Assembly: GCF_964199755.1 (NCBI RefSeq)
Contig: NC_133897.1
Span: 58,414,442-58,478,441 of the forward strand
Reading direction: 5' to 3'
Source of the DNA: Larus michahellis
Taxonomy: Eukaryota; Chordata; Aves; Charadriiformes; Laridae
DNA length: 64,000 nt
How positions within the stretch are numbered: the stretch's first letter is position 1; every line of letters starts with the position of its first letter. Below, piece by piece: positions 26,501 through 36,660 of the stretch. The position numbers and the translations under genes are program-made. The notes beneath the pieces are model-generated. The model worked only from the letters and a program-made list of their open reading frames with translations, was not told the origin of the DNA and did no database searches.

Positions 26501-27789
26501 TCAGGATCCATTTAGACAGCAAAAGCTATCCAGATGCCAGCACTCATATCAGTGCTGCATTTTGTGCTTGAATGGCTTGCCGCTATGAAACTTAACTCTG
26601 AGACAAGTGCTTGAAAACCCTGCCCAAGGGACAAAACCTACGTTCAACCTGCTGTACTCCCCATTTGCCTCCCTTGACTCATCATCTCTCCTGAAAGTTT
26701 CCTTGCCTGATAGTTCATTACCTCACATGAGTGCATGGTGGACAACCCTGTCCAGAGCTTAAACAACATGAGTTATGACTCTGCTATACCTCATGCTGTC
26801 TAGGCCAGCCAGCTTTGCAGATCTACCTGCCCCAAATTTTTTATCTAAGCTGTGTATCCATGCCATCAAGATTGCTTCACGACCTTGGTCGGTAGGTAGA
26901 CTTTGTATTATTGAAGGGTTTAGGGTCACCCACTGGGCACACTTGCAGACCATCACTCAAGTGAGAAGGAAAGGTTACTCATTTACCACCACTGACCTTC
27001 TGTTCTCTGTTTTAGTCCCTGTTGAATTTTCAGGAAGCCAGGAGATATGCTTGATCCCCTTTTGGTTTCGTATGCAACCCTGGTAGTGGTGGAGTAGCAG
27101 TAGTAAAACATGGGACAATAGGTGGATGGAGATGCCACTGGGGGTACCATTAAGGCAAACAATCACTAATTAACAGTGTTGCATTTGTGTGAGTGTAGAT
27201 GGAGACAGCACATCTCAAAGAAGGTTTATTAAAGGTTAAATAATCTTCCTTTTCATAATGGACCCCATGAGGCCCTCTAAGGTTGCTACAACAGACTGAG
27301 CGAACAGCATTGTTGCACAGATCTTTTAACAGCCCTACATATTTTCCATTCTTGAAAATGCTTTGTTTTACAGATCAGATGCCCCATTAGTATTGTTATG
27401 ATTTCTTGTCATTCTGACATCAGTTGCATTTTATCCCTTGTGGTTTCTAGTGTTGATTTTTTTTTTTCAGTTCAGCAACAGCTTAATCCTCTTCCCGTCT
27501 CATTACAGTATGAGAAAATTGAGATTGCTGGGGGGACATTAGCTAATAAACACATTGCCTGTAGTTCCCAGACAACTGATGCATTTTTCCATCTTTATTT
27601 AATGGGATGTTTATTCTCACGTTGAAATACCCAGGCTATAGCAGTGAAGAAATTCTCAACATGCCACAGATAAATTCACACTGAAGGAAAGAAACTCCAC
27701 GAAATGGTTACCACTTTAAATGAAGAAGGAAAACCCCCATTAGGCGACTTACTTAATCTTTTTTGTTTGACTTAAAGTTGAAATGTAAA

Positions 27790-27892
27790 ACCTGATTCTC
27801 CACTTGCACTGGTTTTATATTTGTCCCACTGACTTCAGTGGAATTAATCCTAATTTACATTGGTATGAGAAGAATTGGATCACCGAGGTCTC
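27790..27892. repeat. Palindromic amniote MITE-like repeat
   Basis: The segment folds on a centre at CCACTGACTTCAGTGG (about 27826-27841). The outer left sequence (GATTCTCCACTTGCACTGGT) and the reverse complement of the outer right (ending ATGAGAAGAATTGGATC) align as diverged arms. This fits the widespread ancient amniote repeat that contains the hallmark pair TTACACTGGTGTAAAT and CCATTGACTTCAATGG with GATTCTG/CAGAATC near the ends. The family name is not assigned. It is non-autonomous and old. Confidence 0.6.
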
Positions 27893-30800
27893 ATTATTCC
27901 AGACTGTAACCAATGACCTGGTAGAGCTCTTTATTCTCTGGCTAAGGGTTGAGAGATTGTTCACGGCACAGACGGGAAGATAAGACAAAGCAAAAATTAA
28001 GTGCTTCAGACTATTTCATTCCACGGGGCTCGTCCTCACAGGCCACAGGGGATGGCTTTGCATTTCCATTATGCCACAGTGTGCTTGGAATTGCATTCCC
28101 CAGGCACTTTCTCCAGAGTGCTAAGAGAGCTCACTGACAGTGGCTGGATACACAGCATACTCCTGACAATGATCAGTTCTAGTACTTAGTCTCTGCCAAT
28201 ATCCCTTTCCTCTCCTCATCCCTTTTCTTTTAACACTTAGGGAGAATAACCATGTTTTCAAATCAAGTGGCTGCTCTGTAGAAGAAATTAGTGGTAAGCA
28301 AAACAGAGGGCAAGCAAGCGCTGACAGGGGGCACAGACATTCAGCCAGAGCATCTTTTTTTCCATGTGCAGTTTACTGTACCGCCTAATAAAGACTCTGA
28401 AACAAAAAGTGGTTTGGTGTATTACATATTTATCTATAAATTACAGCTGGGTTACTCAACCTCAGCAACAGCTGGCAGCAGCTGTTGGTTCTGTGCCTGG
28501 CCATTAGGGGAGAAGCACCATCACCTCTTCTTCCCCCACCTTGCCTCCACACCACAGGCTCTCACTTCCCCGGGGGAGGACTCAGACTGCATTTATCTGC
28601 CCCACACCACTGACATTCCACAGCTTGCAGGCCATCAGCGTTACGCATATCACCACTAGGAATCTCTGTTTCAGTTCATTTCCACCCTTGTGCACCACAC
28701 TGCTTATGTTTACCATGCTCTGTTGCGCCGTGCCTGTCTCTTCAGAGTCCCACCCTGCTCCATCTCCTCATCCTCTCGTGGCTTCCAGACTCCCCTAACA
28801 AAATCTTACTCATTTTCTAACCCTGATTCTGTCTGGACAAAGTTAGGCCATTTCATCTGATCCCCCTATCTCCTACTGATGCAATTCAGCCCTGTCCTCC
28901 TCCCCTGGCAGATGTGATCACCTGCCCAGAAGACCTTTTCCTTCTGTCTCCTTACAAACCATTTGAACGCAGCTGGGAAAGTTACCGCGTTAATTTGACA
29001 GTGTTTCATACTTATCATGCTCAGGTCTGAGGCAGCGCAGACTACGTTTAGCTCCAACAGGATGTGTTTAGACTTCTAACTATCCACTGAAATCAATAAT
29101 AAGAGCCCAAATAGGAATTCAAAGCCTAAATGTTTCGTTGATGCTGAGCTTTGGCGCTATAACAATACTCTGAATGAACTTAACCTTCCTTAATCCTTCC
29201 ATCGAGCCGACATTTGTCCTTTCACCGTGGACCGCAAACAAAGAGTTTGCATTTACAAATGATCCATCTTTCAGGAAAAAAAAAATAATCCTTCTGAGCT
29301 CCTGAGTTCCCTAACACAAAGCATTAGTATCTTTGCTAAGGGGATAAAACTTCACTCTTGATTGAGAAAAACGAACAAAAAAGCATTTGATCTGATTGAC
29401 ACAGCTATTCTGGTTGCATTGGATAGTATGTTTAATCAATAAGCTTTGTCCTTTGGAATACTAATGCTTATCTTGTACTTGCTGCTTCTCAAAATACTGT
29501 TTGCTATAGAATTATTTGTTTAATATGCTGGACAAATACCTGACTCCACCAAGAAAGCCTGAAAGTCACAGAGTGTGAACAGCAGGGCTGTTCTTTGGCA
29601 GCCCAGGTAGGGTGGCTTATAGATAATCCCTCCACCCTTCATTTCTTAGCGTATCTGTTCAATATGTTATATTTGCTTGGAAATGGTGTCTGAAGCGGCC
29701 ACCGATATATAGTGACTACGACTACTACGGACTCTGATTTGGAGGTCTCTGAGTACAATCCAGTAAGAAGTCATTCTGTTTTAGTTCAGTGACTTTTATT
29801 TAATATCAGTTGTTATGGAAAACTGACCTCTTCATGTGCTTGCAGATATTAATGAAGATTAAAAAAAATTAGCATCTAGATGTCTTCTAATACTTAAATA
29901 TAAATCAGGTACATTTTTTTTGACTAGTGCTGCTCAGCTCAATAATATCCTTCCATACAAAAATTAAGTTGTAGGAGGTATAAATATTTACATTATTATT
30001 GGAAGGAGGGCTACTATGTCTGGTTCATCTCTCTAAACCTCCACAGACTCCTACTGAAGAAATAATTATTGAAGATGGAGGCACTGGGGGTACTATGCTA
30101 CTGAATTTGGAGTAGGTTGTTAAAACTTAAGCAAGTCCTGACTCAGATTTCCTTTAAAGTTTCATTTAAAGTCAGTCACAATAAGTAGTTATCAGTGCAA
30201 GTGATGAAAAAAATTAGTCTTTATTCTGGGAAATTGGATTATAACTTAACTATTATTCTGACAAGAGACTAGACCTTTGTGTAAACTGCTAGACGGTTAG
30301 AAAAAATGGTCATGGTTTTTCATAAAATGTACCACACTTCTTAAAAGAGGCATAGGATCTTTAAAAAAACACACCATAGATAAACAAAGTGCTTTGAACA
30401 AGATACGGAAGCTGCAGAAATATGACATTATGTTTGTCTTGGCTGGTTATTGCTGCATTCATGAATATTTTTTTCTACCTGTTTTTAAATGAATAATGCT
30501 TATGTAGTTTCTCAACAGATATCAGTGATGATTTTGGAAGGCTGAGACATTTACTGAATATTTTATGTAATTTAAAAGGACTTTCTTTTACTTACTGACA
30601 AAGGCTATTGCCATTGACATAACTATAAAAAACAGAATCTCAAAATATATTTGAAGTGATCCTACACTTAAAATACAAAGTTTGGAAAACAAACACAAAT
30701 TTTACTAATTTTTAATAGCACCTGTGAAGGAGGTAGTGGCATACTTTAACAAATACAAAATTGTAGATGTACATAATTATTTACAGTCCATGCAGAGAAG

Positions 30801-31071
30801 CACATGAGAATATTGTATTTGTTTGTTCATAATAAAGTTGTTACCTGCTTCACATGTAGCCCTTGTGGAATTGAGTATTTCTCAATAGCATTAGAAACAA
30901 CTGTTTCAATATAAACAAGAAAACACTCAATAAAAAGCAGTTCATAAGCACTATATTCTTTAAAATTATTCACCAACCTGGGTTCAAAATAAATAAGGTC
31001 TACAGCATACACGCATGTATATGTACTGTGAGTCACCCCTAGGAATTTTTGTACCTGTTAATCAATTTGAG

Positions 31072-31084
31072 AAAAAAAAAAAAA
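31072..31084. repeat. A13 homopolymer
   Basis: Thirteen consecutive A residues; simple sequence with no retroposon body recognised upstream. Confidence 0.8.
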
Positions 31085-33731
31085 TGGTAGAGGAGTGGCA
31101 GTCTCAAAAATAATGTATGCTTTTATGTTTCAGGAAAGAGAGATGGCCGAGTAAAAGAAATATATTAATATTGGCACCTCCACTGAGAGAATGATGGCAA
31201 TATTATTGCAGAACACCTAAGAATCCACAGAGAAGAGGGATATTGTGAATATTCCAGCAGCAGTGCAAGTCTCAATCGGGTAAAATAAAACTTCATTAAT
31301 GCTCCTGGAATTATTTTGTTTTTAAAAAAATATGTATTTGTTTCTATGCACAGAGTCTGGGCGCTCCGGAGTATTAAGCTCTTTGTATCTGAAGAAAGAC
31401 TGGAAACAGGACGTGAAGGAAGGGGCTGTTTTTTTACCTAGGGACCTCGCCTCTGACAAAAGCCTTATCTCATTTCACTGTTGTGTCAAACCAGCACAGT
31501 GCGTGCGCCCTGCCTGCCTCGCCGACGAGCTGCAGCGCGGTGGATAGAAAGTGTTCATTTATCGCCTAGACAAGCTCTAAGGGGCTCTGCTGCAACTTGC
31601 ACTTTTGCCGAGAAAATGCCACATGCTGGGCTAAGTTCATTTGTACTCGAACTCCATTAAAGCTAATGGGCTTTCCCTGGGGATGAAGATGGTTCCTTGA
31701 AGCTAGGCGGAAATGAAAGAAGACATCACTTAAGGGAGCCGAGATACGACTGAAATGAAATCCAAAACCGTTTATTCCTGGGTCAGGGGCAGGTTTTCCT
31801 TTCTCAGCTTATCTCTTGGCCTGGAAAGAATTTTATAGCATAGGGTATCCATACCCTTATCTAGGCTGGATAATAAACCATGCACTGGGAAGCATTGCCT
31901 CCAGACTGTGCGGCTTCCTCTTGCTCCAGCCCACTGCTTCTATCTCGCTCTTCCTAAAGTGCCTATTGGATAAAAACAGCGTTAACTTTTTATTTTTTCC
32001 CTTTCTTGCCCCAGCTGAAGCGCCTTTTTTTGAGGAAAAAAAAAAAATCTAATGCTTTCTTGGTTCTCAACTTAAATTCAGTACTGATGTATGTGTTAAT
32101 TAACTGAAATGTATTTGATAGCTGGCTCTTGCCTAGGCATATTTGATAGGGGGCCACCAGCTGAATGTGCAGGCAGTGCTGGCCTTCAAGCGTGGTAGTG
32201 TCTAGGTTGCAAGACTCCAAATTCCTCTCCTACCTTTTCTTTATGCCTTAGTGTTCTTTCAGTCCTCCCAGAATTTGTGCTATCAGGGTTTCTGCCTGTC
32301 TCCAGGCCGCCAGAGCACCCCTGTTGGGAAATACAGCAGCGGCGTGGAGCACCTGTGCTCAGCACTGAGACTGATTCATTTGGTGTCCCTAAACAGGTCA
32401 GGCTGTTTGGCACCTCCATGAAGAGTCAACCTGTCCCAGTGTGTCTCCAAAATGCCAGCTTCTGTGAATTGGAGCCTTTTTGAAGTGATGCCTGACTTTG
32501 TACTTGTATGTTGAGACAACATGAGCTGATCCATCTTAGATGATACCCAGTGTAGAATGTGTCTTTCTCTTTACCCCAGATGTAAGAAAGAGTGACTTTC
32601 AGCTCAGACTATATAGACAGACTTGTGTGTATAGTTGTCTCATTCGATCTTCACTGTTGGACAAAGTGATGGTCGTGACATCTCCTTAGACATCTTCTAG
32701 CAAATTCAGTCAGGGATGTGAGTCTTCATCTGAAAAACGCACCTCACAGCTTCAGACCGGTTGACATCAAATAGAGACAAAGAGGTATCAAAATCAGTGG
32801 TCATTCAGGAAGGACTTGTACAGCCTGCCTCTGAGTACACAATGTCACGCAGTGCGTGGGACTTTGTTAAAGTTTACAGTCACTTCTTAAATGGAGCGTA
32901 TGACCTGGGCCTGAGAGGACATATGATTAACGTTGCCAGCTGGAAGCCACTCCTAAACTACCCCAAAGGTCATTGTATGGAAGTAATAACCACCTGATGA
33001 CATTTTGCTGGGCAACTTGGCAGCAGGAGGTGGCAAGTTTCTTCCTTGAAGACTATGACAACGAGGAAGCAAGGAGCTGTGTGTTGCATGGCTTGATGTA
33101 CTAATTGTGCACGATGTGCTAATCATTTTTAATTAGCCCACCCAAAAAGGATGGTGGGAGGGTACACCTCCTCTAGAAATGCTGCTGGGAAAGGTCTGTC
33201 ATTCAGAGAAACAGGAGAAGGTAAAAGAGTTCCCCCCTTATCTATTTTTATATTCTGCTGAGGACTAAGTAGCTAGATCTCCTAAAAAGCAAGGGCAGGA
33301 GACCTCGATAAACTCTGATCCCTCCTAAAGAACAGCTGTGCCTCCTTCCCACTAAACACAGCGTCTAGCTGTGCTAAGGGTGGGAAAGGGCTTGGAAAAG
33401 GAGGCTCAAAGCACCAGGAAAAGGTGGTGGTGAAGGAAGCACCCAGGGCATAACTACACCAGCCCCCTGTCACTGCTGGAGTTGGCGAGCACCTCCACTC
33501 TGGTCTAAGACCAGCGAGGTCTCTGAGGTCCTGAGGCTTTTATAAGCTCTAAGGTCTCAAGACCTTTATAACAAGATGACCCAGGGCTGTTATTAAGCAC
33601 GCTGAGGAAATGAAGGACCAGGGCGGGGGCACAGCCTTTCCTCTGAAGTGCCCAAGGTGCACCCTGTAGGCAGGGGGGTTAAGCCTGTCCACGTAGCTCC
33701 TGTTCCCACGCACGAGGCTGACGGAGGCAGA

Positions 33732-34350
33732 CAGAATGCTTTGTGTTGGAAGGGACCTTCAAAGATCATCCTGTTCAACCCCCCCTGCTGGGGGCAGAGA
33801 CATCTTTCACTAGGTCGGGTTCCCCAAAGTCCTGTTCATCCTGACCTTGAACATGCCCGGGGATGGGGCATCCACAGCTTCTCTGGGCAACCTGTTCCAG
33901 TGTCTCATCACCCTCACTGTGAAAAATTTCTTCCTAATGTCCAATCTAAATCAACCTGCTTTCAGTTTAAAACCATTGCCCCTTGTCTTGTCACTACAGG
34001 TAGAAAGTCCCTCCCCCGCTTTCTTATAAGTCCCCATTAAGTACTGAAAGGCCGCAATAAGGCGCCTTCTCTTCTGAGGCGCCTGCTCTTCTCCAGGCTG
34101 AACAACCCCAACTCTCTCAGCCTGTCCTCACAGGAGAGGTGCTCCAGCCCTCGGATCATCTTCATAGTCCTCCTCCGGACCTGCTCCAACAGGTCCATGT
34201 CTATCTTGTGCTGTGGACCCCACGGCTGGACGCAGTGTTCCACATGGGGCCTCAGGAGTTGGGCAGAGGGAGGATCATCCCGCTCCACCTGCACTTGGCC
34301 TCGTTGAACCTCAGGCAGCTCACACGGGCCCGCTCCTCCTCCTCGGGGCC
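33732..34350 (-). mobile_element. CR1 LINE, 5'-truncated, minus strand
   Basis: The plus strand reads as the reverse complement of a bird-type CR1 3' end. The stretch from TTGGAAGGGACCTTCAAAG at about 33748 through the GGGCATCCACAGCTTCTCTG segment to the GCTCCAACAGGTCCATGTC segment near 34182 matches the CR1 3' UTR and ORF2 end. Translated on the minus strand, it gives [20 protein letters not shown] followed by [17 protein letters not shown], the conserved ORF2 C-terminus. Upstream in element orientation, homology jumps from the GGGGCCTCAGGAG region to GCACTTGGCCTCGTTGAACCT. This suggests an internal deletion of a few hundred bases relative to full CR1. Most of ORF2 and all of ORF1 are missing, so the copy cannot mobilise itself. 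It stops against the CpG island, and the 5' boundary (near 34350) is approximate. Confidence 0.95.
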
Positions 34351-34940
34351 GGCACCCGAGACACCCCGACCGCCTGGTCACCCCGCCCTGCGGACCCCGC
34401 ACAACCCCTCCCGGGGCAGGCCCGCTCGCCTGTGGAACCAGAGCAGGACGGTGCGGGGGGAGGGGGGGGAAGGTCGACATCGCGGGTGGTGCGGGGCCGA
34501 CGGGGTGGCCGTTACCCGCCCTCACGGCCGCGGTTAATCCCGCTCCCCCCCCCGCCCCCCGCTCTCCACCGCCCCCTCCCGGGGCGGGCCGACTCTTCTC
34601 CCCGCCTTCAGCCGCGGCGGCGCCCTGCCTCTTTGTGCCCGAGCACCGCGCTGCCCCTCTGCCCCGCCTTGCCTCGCCGTGGCGCTGCCCGCTCGGCTCC
34701 GGCCGCCGCCGCTGCTGCTGCTGAGGGGATCGGCGGGTCAGCCCGCCCTCGCCCTGCTGCCGGGGGGGGGCTTCCCCGCCCCTTCCCCCGCCCCGCCGCT
34801 TTACCCGCTCCTCGTCCCCCTGCTCCCGACGCGGGTTTCTTGCCGCCCCTTCCCCCGGGCTGTCTGTCAGCCCTCCCTGCGCGCTGCCCCTCCGCGCCTG
34901 TGTCCCCCCCCGTCTCCCCCGAGCTCCCCCGCCGCCGGGG

Positions 34941-34973
34941 ATGGCGCCGCTGACAGCGCCCGTCCGCGCCTGA
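34941..34973 (+). CDS. Upstream ORF of 10 codons in the 5' leader
   Basis: ATG at 34941 opens a ten-codon frame ([10 protein letters not shown]) that ends at TGA 34971-34973, 34 bases before the main ATG. It appears to be the only ATG between the CR1 copy and the main start. Its context is strong (G at -3 and G at +4), stronger than that of the main start at +4. If the transcript begins upstream of it, scanning ribosomes should often translate it and reinitiate at 35008 inefficiently, so it may lower or gate expression. The peptide itself need not have a function. This rests on the unmapped transcription start. Confidence 0.5.
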   Translation: MAPLTAPVRA

Positions 34974-34977
34974 GCCG

Positions 34978-34999
34978 GGAGGAGGAGGAGGAGGAGGAG
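34978..34999 (+). repeat. GAG trinucleotide tract in the 5' leader
   Basis: About seven GGA/GAG units lie between the upstream ORF and the main ATG. This purine-rich leader is unlikely to base-pair with itself. Its length may vary between individuals. Confidence 0.75.
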
Positions 35000-35007
35000 A
35001 AGGAGAG

Positions 35008-35058
35008 ATGAACCGCTTCCAGCCCGGGGTCGCGCTGCTGCTCTCGCTGCTGTGGGAG
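35008..35058 (+). CDS. Coding exon 1 of an unidentified secreted or membrane protein
   Basis: The ATG at 35008 (GAGATGA, G at -3) begins [17 protein letters not shown], then meets GAG|GTGAGG, a good match to the vertebrate 5' splice site, at 35058/35059 in phase 0. The exon encodes a polar N-region (MNRFQP) and the start of a hydrophobic core (VALLLSLLW), as expected for a signal peptide split by the first intron; the cleavage site would be in exon 2. The frame stays open to 35550, but beyond the donor it turns into Arg/Gly/Pro-rich translation of CpG-island sequence, so I prefer splicing. Many receptors, adhesion molecules and matrix proteins have this layout, including classical cadherins. 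Seventeen residues do not identify the gene. No second exon is visible within the window. Confidence 0.6.
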
Positions 35059-36289
35059 GTGAGGTGGGGGGAGCGCGGTTCTGCCCGCCTGCGGCGGCTC
35101 CGGCAGCGCCGGGGCGGCTGGTTCCCCCCAGAGAGGGCGGCGGGGGGAGACTGGGGGTGGTCGGCCATCAGTCGCGACCTGGAGCCCCGCGGGCGACGGG
35201 GGAACAGCCTTACCCAGCCGGGTTGGGGGGTGGGGGGTGGTGTTACAGTATTAATTTTGGGGTTAATGTCCTTGCCGGGCCGGGCTGGGCTCCGCAAGCC
35301 GCGGGGCAGTTGGGCGGTCGGGAGCGCGGGGGAGCGGCGGGGCCGGGCCGGGCGAAACCCGGCCGTGTTGCCTCGGGAGGCTGCCGGGGTGCAGGAGTTA
35401 CGGGTGTTGGCAGCGACCTGGCTTACTTTCTCCTTCATGTTTTATTGCGGGAGCGGCAGAAAAAAGGTTGTCCGTGGTGTGCGGGAGCCTCAGAGTAACG
35501 CGGGACCTGTAGGCAGGGGCACAAGCTGTCGGGAGCTGTTCTCTCCCTAATGAACTGGGTAGCCCTCCCAGGGGCACGGAACCTGCGCCTTTCAGTAAGG
35601 GTTAAATGGAAGGTGTGTGTGTTTTTTTTTATTTTTTTATTTTCATTTTAAGTATCCTTCCGTGGACAGAATGTACATTGCGAGGTAGGTGTGCGGCGAC
35701 ATCAGCTCAGGAGGAGCCGGCACCGAGCAGCGTGGTTAAACTTCTCGGAAAGGCTCAGTAGCGCAGCTTGAATAGTTACAGCAAACAAGCAAAAAAAAAA
35801 AAAATTAGCAGCTGACGTTAATTGGAGGGGGGATTTGTGCCACGCAGTTATGTCATGGGGCTGGGAAACCAGCTCCTTTTTTAGCAGGCAGGATCCATAG
35901 ATATTTTCTTGGTCTCTCGGTCTTTGGTTCAGCCTTGGGGTTGGGTTGGGGCCAAGCTGGGGGGCATGGGTAACCCCCCCCGGGACAAGTCCATGGCGGG
36001 CACGCTGCCATGTGCAGCTCCCGGCGGCAGGTTTGCCACCACGCTCCAGTCATCAGCAGGACACGTGCGGTGGCAGCGTGCCGGGGTGACTTCGGGAACG
36101 CTGGTGAGCTTGTCTAAGGTACGTCTTTACATTCACAAAGCCCAGAGGCAGTCTAGCTGAAGGTGTCAGAGGGGTGCAGAGCTGTGTTGCCTCTGTGGTG
36201 CAGCAGTTTAGACAGAAAATGAATATCACTTTTAAAAAAAACAAAACCCAACATACCATCAAACCCATATACGGAAACCAGAGTGCTGG

Positions 36290-36660
36290 CTGTGTAATTA
36301 TTGTTTTCAGTAATGGATATAATTCACGAAAATGATGTTTACTACGAGTTTATGCCACCTACATAGATGAACGATTTCTGGTATGTCACCCACTATGTCA
36401 TCCAGCATCATCCCATTAAAACACTTAGATCAAAATCACCATTTAATGTAAATAAGTATAACTCTTTTCAAGTTAATTGGGCAGCGTCTCATTGCCCCAG
36501 CTGTAAATCTGGCCCAGAGCTGGGCCCGCGATTGCTCCTTGACTCTGCAGAAGCTGTTCAGAAAGCACGAATGGCAAAATGTCGATTAAGTGAAATGGGC
36601 ACCAGCATTTCCCAGAGGGAATTTGTTCATCTGAGAGTGTGAAAGGCTTTGCCCCTTCAG
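36290..36660. promoter_or_regulatory. Candidate conserved non-coding element
   Basis: About 370 bp have balanced composition and no simple repeats, between low-complexity intronic stretches. It includes homeodomain-type TAATTA (36294 region), a GCCCCAGCTG E-box-like segment near 36495 and AGTTAATTGGGC near 36470. The 91-codon open frame over it has no recognisable domain. Its proximity to the promoter (1.3 kb downstream) would suit an intronic enhancer. The call rests on texture and motifs, not on an alignment. Confidence 0.25.

Larger units (their letters stand above)
23525..33730. other. Gene-poor intergenic DNA, third block
   Basis: No exon is recognisable in this stretch leading to the CR1 copy. 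It includes the palindromic repeat at 27.79 kb, an A13 run at 31.07 kb, a small CpG-containing patch near 31.50-31.55 kb, and very AT-rich sequence at 29.8-31.1 kb. Short GCCCATT/TGACTTCA-type fragments near 29.08 and 31.65 kb may be further remnants of the palindromic repeats but are too short to call. Confidence 0.5.
34350..35560 (+). promoter_or_regulatory. CpG island promoter
   Basis: The stretch is very GC-rich and dense in CpG compared with the AT-rich flanks. It has Sp1-type GC boxes, for example CCCCGCCCC at 34550-34558 and 34774-34782 and GGGGCGGG at 34581-34588. No TATA box is apparent, as is usual for CpG-island promoters with dispersed start sites. The island surrounds the ATG at 35008 and extends about 500 bp into the presumed first intron. 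The transcription start site cannot be fixed from sequence; it most likely lies between 34.5 and 34.9 kb. An antisense transcript from the same island is possible but unsupported. Confidence 0.8.

Noticed and set aside
33648..34040. 130-codon plus-strand open frame
   Set aside because: It is the antisense translation of the CR1 3' region and nearby sequence.
34037..34525. 162-codon minus-strand open frame as a host gene
   Set aside because: Its C-terminal part is the CR1 ORF2 tail (contains [17 protein letters not shown]); the N-terminal part is translation of the CpG island.
34213..34953. 246-codon plus-strand open frame
   Set aside because: It begins inside the antisense CR1 copy and continues through CpG-island sequence as Pro/Ala/Arg-rich translation. 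Stop codons are rare in such GC-rich DNA, and no domain or splice logic supports it.
34608..35438. 276-codon minus-strand open frame
   Set aside because: It is a GC-rich shadow across the promoter, exon 1 and intron start, with low-complexity Arg/Gly/Pro content and no recognisable motif.
35008..35550. Unspliced 180-codon reading of the main ATG
   Set aside because: After codon 17 the frame crosses a good splice donor and becomes low-complexity CpG-island translation. A split signal peptide is the better explanation.
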